Below are positions 46,627-48,718 of a DNA stretch of 48,718 bases, piece by piece; within the stretch, counting starts at the first letter, position 1; each line of letters begins with the position of its first letter. The stretch is from Hondaea fermentalgiana (Eukaryota; Sar; Bigyra; Thraustochytrida; Thraustochytriidae). The stretch lies in NCBI GenBank assembly GCA_014084085.1, contig NPFB01000173.1, forward strand, positions 10,018 to 58,735, written 5' to 3'. The position numbers and the translations under genes were made by a program. Under the pieces are notes generated by a model. The model was not told the origin of the DNA. It was given only the letters and a program-made list of their open reading frames with translations, and did no database searches.

Positions 46627-48432
46627 TCAATGCTGGCCAACAGGAGTCTCAAGCTCCATCATGGTAGAGGGCGTATGCCGCGAGTCTCCATTCATGAGCG
46701 TGTTGAGCGTGAGCTTGGGCAAGTCATCCTGGCCATGATCGTGCATGGCGTGATCTGGAGACATCATTGAATCAGGCGCGTAGCCAGCAGAGTGCGAGCC
46801 ATTATGCGCTCCGCCTTGGGCAGAGTTGACTTCGGTGCCGTTGGAAAGGGTGGGTTCGACAAAGTGCACGTGCGGTCTATCCATCTCGGGAGGTTGCATC
46901 GCAAATTGTTCTGCTGCGGCGGCCGCGATGCTCGCTTCGTATAGCTGCTGCTCGTAATCGAGCTGTTGTTGATGCTGAGATGACACGTGCGGGTTGTGGT
47001 GGTAGTGCATATCGGCTTGTTGCTGGTGGTAATGTTGCTGGTGATGGTGGATGTCACCATCACTGCCGCCATGATGCATGCCAGATGCAGCTTGGGCTTG
47101 TGCGTGCATCATCTGCTGTTGATGTTGCTGCTGTTGCATCATTTGTTGTTGGTGCGAGTCCATTGGGGGCAGGTATAGGTGATCATTCTGCTGGTGTTGC
47201 TGGTGCATCTGTTGTTGTTGTTGCTGGTGGTGATGCATCTGCTGGTGCTGCTGGTGCTGCTGATGATGCATTTGAGGCGTCGTGCTCCCGCCGCCGCTAT
47301 TGGCGAGCGGATTCATGCGCTTGACAGCCGCGACGATGCCCTTCTTGCTCTTGCGCTTACCATTGTAGTCAGTGAGAGAACGGTCAATGTTTGGGGTAAT
47401 GGGGGTGGCCGGGACCGATGCCATTTGCTTGACCCACGGATGGTTGAGCAACTGGTCCGTGTCGTAGCGCTTTGATGGGTCCACAACGATGAGGCGTTTG
47501 ATGAGGTCCTTGGCCTGCATCGAAATGTGATCCCAGGCCGGATCGTCAAAATCGAATTCGCCCTTGCAAATGTTGCTCCAGAGCTGCGCATCGGAAGCAT
47601 CACCATCCGGGTCAAAGGGGTGGTAGGCACCCAGCACGACAAAGAGGATGACACCCACGCTCCAAAGATCGACCTTGGCCGTATAGCAAGCGGGCCCACC
47701 CTCCTCTTGCATGGTGGTCTTGACCTCGGGCGCGCAGTAAGCCCATGTTCCGCAGACGGTGCGCATGGTGGCGTTCTCGACGTTATCTACGACGTTGGCA
47801 AGTCCAAAGTCTGCGATTTTAAGCTCGCTGTCGTTGCCCTTGTGCGCAAGTAAAAGATTCTCGGGCTTGAGATCGCGGTGGACGATGCCTGCCCGGTGAA
47901 GAAATTTTAGAGCCTGGCCGATTTTGCGAATATGGTGGCTCGCTTCCTGTTCTGAGTAAGGTCCCTTTTCGACCATGCGGTCAAAGAGTTCCCCACCCGT
48001 CAGCAGCTCGAGTACGAGGATGAGCTCCGTATCCGTGATGAAAATGTCATAGAGCGTGACAATGTTCGGGTGTCTGCCGACCTTGCGCAAGACCTCGACC
48101 TCGCGTTTAAGCGCCTCGACGCGGGACTTGCTGATTTGGATCCGCTTGACGGCCACTTGCATGCCGGATTCCTTGTGTGTGCCAAGATTCACCGTGGCGT
48201 AGTGTCCTCGCCCGAGAACCACGTTGTAATCGACATTGTATTTGGCCGAGATGGGCCCCTTCTTCAACAGGAGCTCCACGGTCTCGTTCGCGTCGCCGTC
48301 GCTCGCAAGGCTCTGCGCTGGCGCGGGGCGTCCGCTCTTGCCGCTCCCGGTGTTCGCGTTCGCGCCCTTTTTGCCCGACGCCGAGGCGCCGGCGCCCTTG
48401 CCCGTGCGGAACTTTTTCTGTGTGTTGCCCAT
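46627..48432 (-). CDS. CaMK-type Ser/Thr protein kinase with N-myristoylation site and His/Gln-rich tail
   Basis: 601 aa from ATG 48432 to TGA 46627. The kinase domain (residues ~70-335) is complete: glycine loop GRGHYATV (74-81), VAIK-type lysine 96 (QVAVKR), HRDLKPEN (185-192), DFG (208-210), APE (234-236) and a final HPWVKQM, typical of the CaMK/DAPK/CHK2 group. The start MGNTQKKF has Gly2 and a small polar residue at position 5-6 with following Lys, which fits N-myristoylation and membrane attachment. Just after the domain, NGKRKSKKGIVAAVKRM is a basic amphipathic helix like a calmodulin-binding autoinhibitory segment. The tail (about 388-520) is dominated by His and Gln from CAG/CAT repeats, then Asp/His-containing unstructured sequence. 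Ca2+/calmodulin control is inferred. No EF-hands are present, so it is not a CDPK. Confidence 0.88.
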   Translation of the reverse strand: MGNTQKKFRTGKGAGASASGKKGANANTGSGKSGRPAPAQSLASDGDANETVELLLKKGPISAKYNVDYNVVLGRGHYATVNLGTHKESGMQVAVKRIQISKSRVEALKREVEVLRKVGRHPNIVTLYDIFITDTELILVLELLTGGELFDRMVEKGPYSEQEASHHIRKIGQALKFLHRAGIVHRDLKPENLLLAHKGNDSELKIADFGLANVVDNVENATMRTVCGTWAYCAPEVKTTMQEEGGPACYTAKVDLWSVGVILFVVLGAYHPFDPDGDASDAQLWSNICKGEFDFDDPAWDHISMQAKDLIKRLIVVDPSKRYDTDQLLNHPWVKQMASVPATPITPNIDRSLTDYNGKRKSKKGIVAAVKRMNPLANSGGGSTTPQMHHQQHQQHQQMHHHQQQQQQMHQQHQQNDHLYLPPMDSHQQQMMQQQQHQQQMMHAQAQAASGMHHGGSDGDIHHHQQHYHQQQADMHYHHNPHVSSQHQQQLDYEQQLYEASIAAAAAEQFAMQPPEMDRPHVHFVEPTLSNGTEVNSAQGGAHNGSHSAGYAPDSMMSPDHAMHDHGQDDLPKLTLNTLMNGDSRHTPSTMMELETPVGQH

Positions 48433-48718
48433 TCTCGCCTTGCGCTCCTGCGCGCGACCTCGCGATCGCGTCGACGAGCACGCTCTGCGGGGCTACCTGG
48501 CCGGCCGACGAAGCCTCGCTCTGGTCTGCGGCGCAGCGTCGGGGCCGACGACAAGCAGCAGCTCGCGCTCCGCGGCGTGCAGGGTTCCCAGCGCTCTTCC
48601 GCAAGATCACGGGGCGCCGAGACCGACTCCGCCTCCGCCTCCGCCTCCGACGCGGCACGGGTCTGCTCGCGGCCGAGCGAGGTCTCCTCCGCGGACCGCC
48701 GCGGCTCCTGCTGCCGGC
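48433..48718. promoter_or_regulatory. Upstream region of the kinase gene
   Basis: GC-rich sequence up to the window edge with a (GCCTCC)-like run near 48625-48650. It should contain the leader and promoter of the kinase gene. Open frames over it are Arg-rich by composition and are not called. Confidence 0.45.

Noticed and set aside
1..48718. Mobile elements, viral genes, tRNA or rRNA genes
   Set aside because: No transposase, integrase, reverse transcriptase, capsid, cloverleaf or rRNA segment was recognised on either strand.

Overview
This window is nuclear DNA of a protist. The most likely source is a stramenopile of the thraustochytrid/labyrinthulomycete kind. Reasons: very long, mostly intronless ORFs, short gaps between genes, few small introns with ordinary GT..AG ends, standard stop codons (TAA, TAG and TGA all used), and several proteins with flagellar or animal-like relatives. 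The exact taxon is an inference. There is one run of 100 N (24406-24505), so the window is part of a scaffold.

Layout. Positions 1-691 hold a simple repeat and the 3' flank of a giant minus-strand gene (692-15208, 4838 aa) full of ASH/HYDIN-type beta domains. Next on the minus strand is a 1245 aa protein combining many IQ motifs, one B-box zinc finger and five or six WW domains (15684-19421). Divergent from it is a three-exon gene on the plus strand (20034-20800) whose spliced product looks like EFCAB9, the Ca2+ sensor of the CatSper channel. It runs tail-to-tail into a RIF1 homologue (20877 to the gap, minus). On the other side of the gap a large SUMO-protease-like gene (to 29319, plus) is head-to-head with RIF1 and overlaps by 10 bp the 3' end of a DHDDS-type cis-prenyltransferase (29310-30101, minus). 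Then come a tandem-repeat spacer and a 1931 aa UNR/CSDE1-like cold-shock-domain protein (31098-36893, minus) with SUZ-C-like and PAM2-like motifs at its C-terminus.

After a 2 kb non-coding stretch with a purine-rich tract there is an unrecognised acidic protein (38866-40167, plus), a set of micro- and minisatellites including a perfect 89-bp tandem duplication, and a hidden four-exon, extremely cysteine-rich gene (40631-41434, minus). The right end has a tetraspanin (42136-43134, plus), a membrane-associated alpha/beta hydrolase (43207-44757, minus), a SPOUT RNA methyltransferase sharing its promoter region with the hydrolase (45006-46049, plus), a roughly 22-bp minisatellite, and a CaMK-type kinase with a predicted myristoylation site and a His/Gln-rich tail (46627-48432, minus).

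How the genes relate: the giant ASH protein and the EFCAB9-like protein (perhaps also the IQ/WW protein) fit a flagellated zoospore. RIF1 and the SUMO protease are both nuclear functions and probably share one promoter, hidden in the gap. The rest are housekeeping or signalling genes with no obvious pathway link. Several apparent ORF starts are TTG or GTG; I moved these starts to the first in-frame ATG. No virus, transposon, CRISPR array, tRNA or rRNA was recognised.
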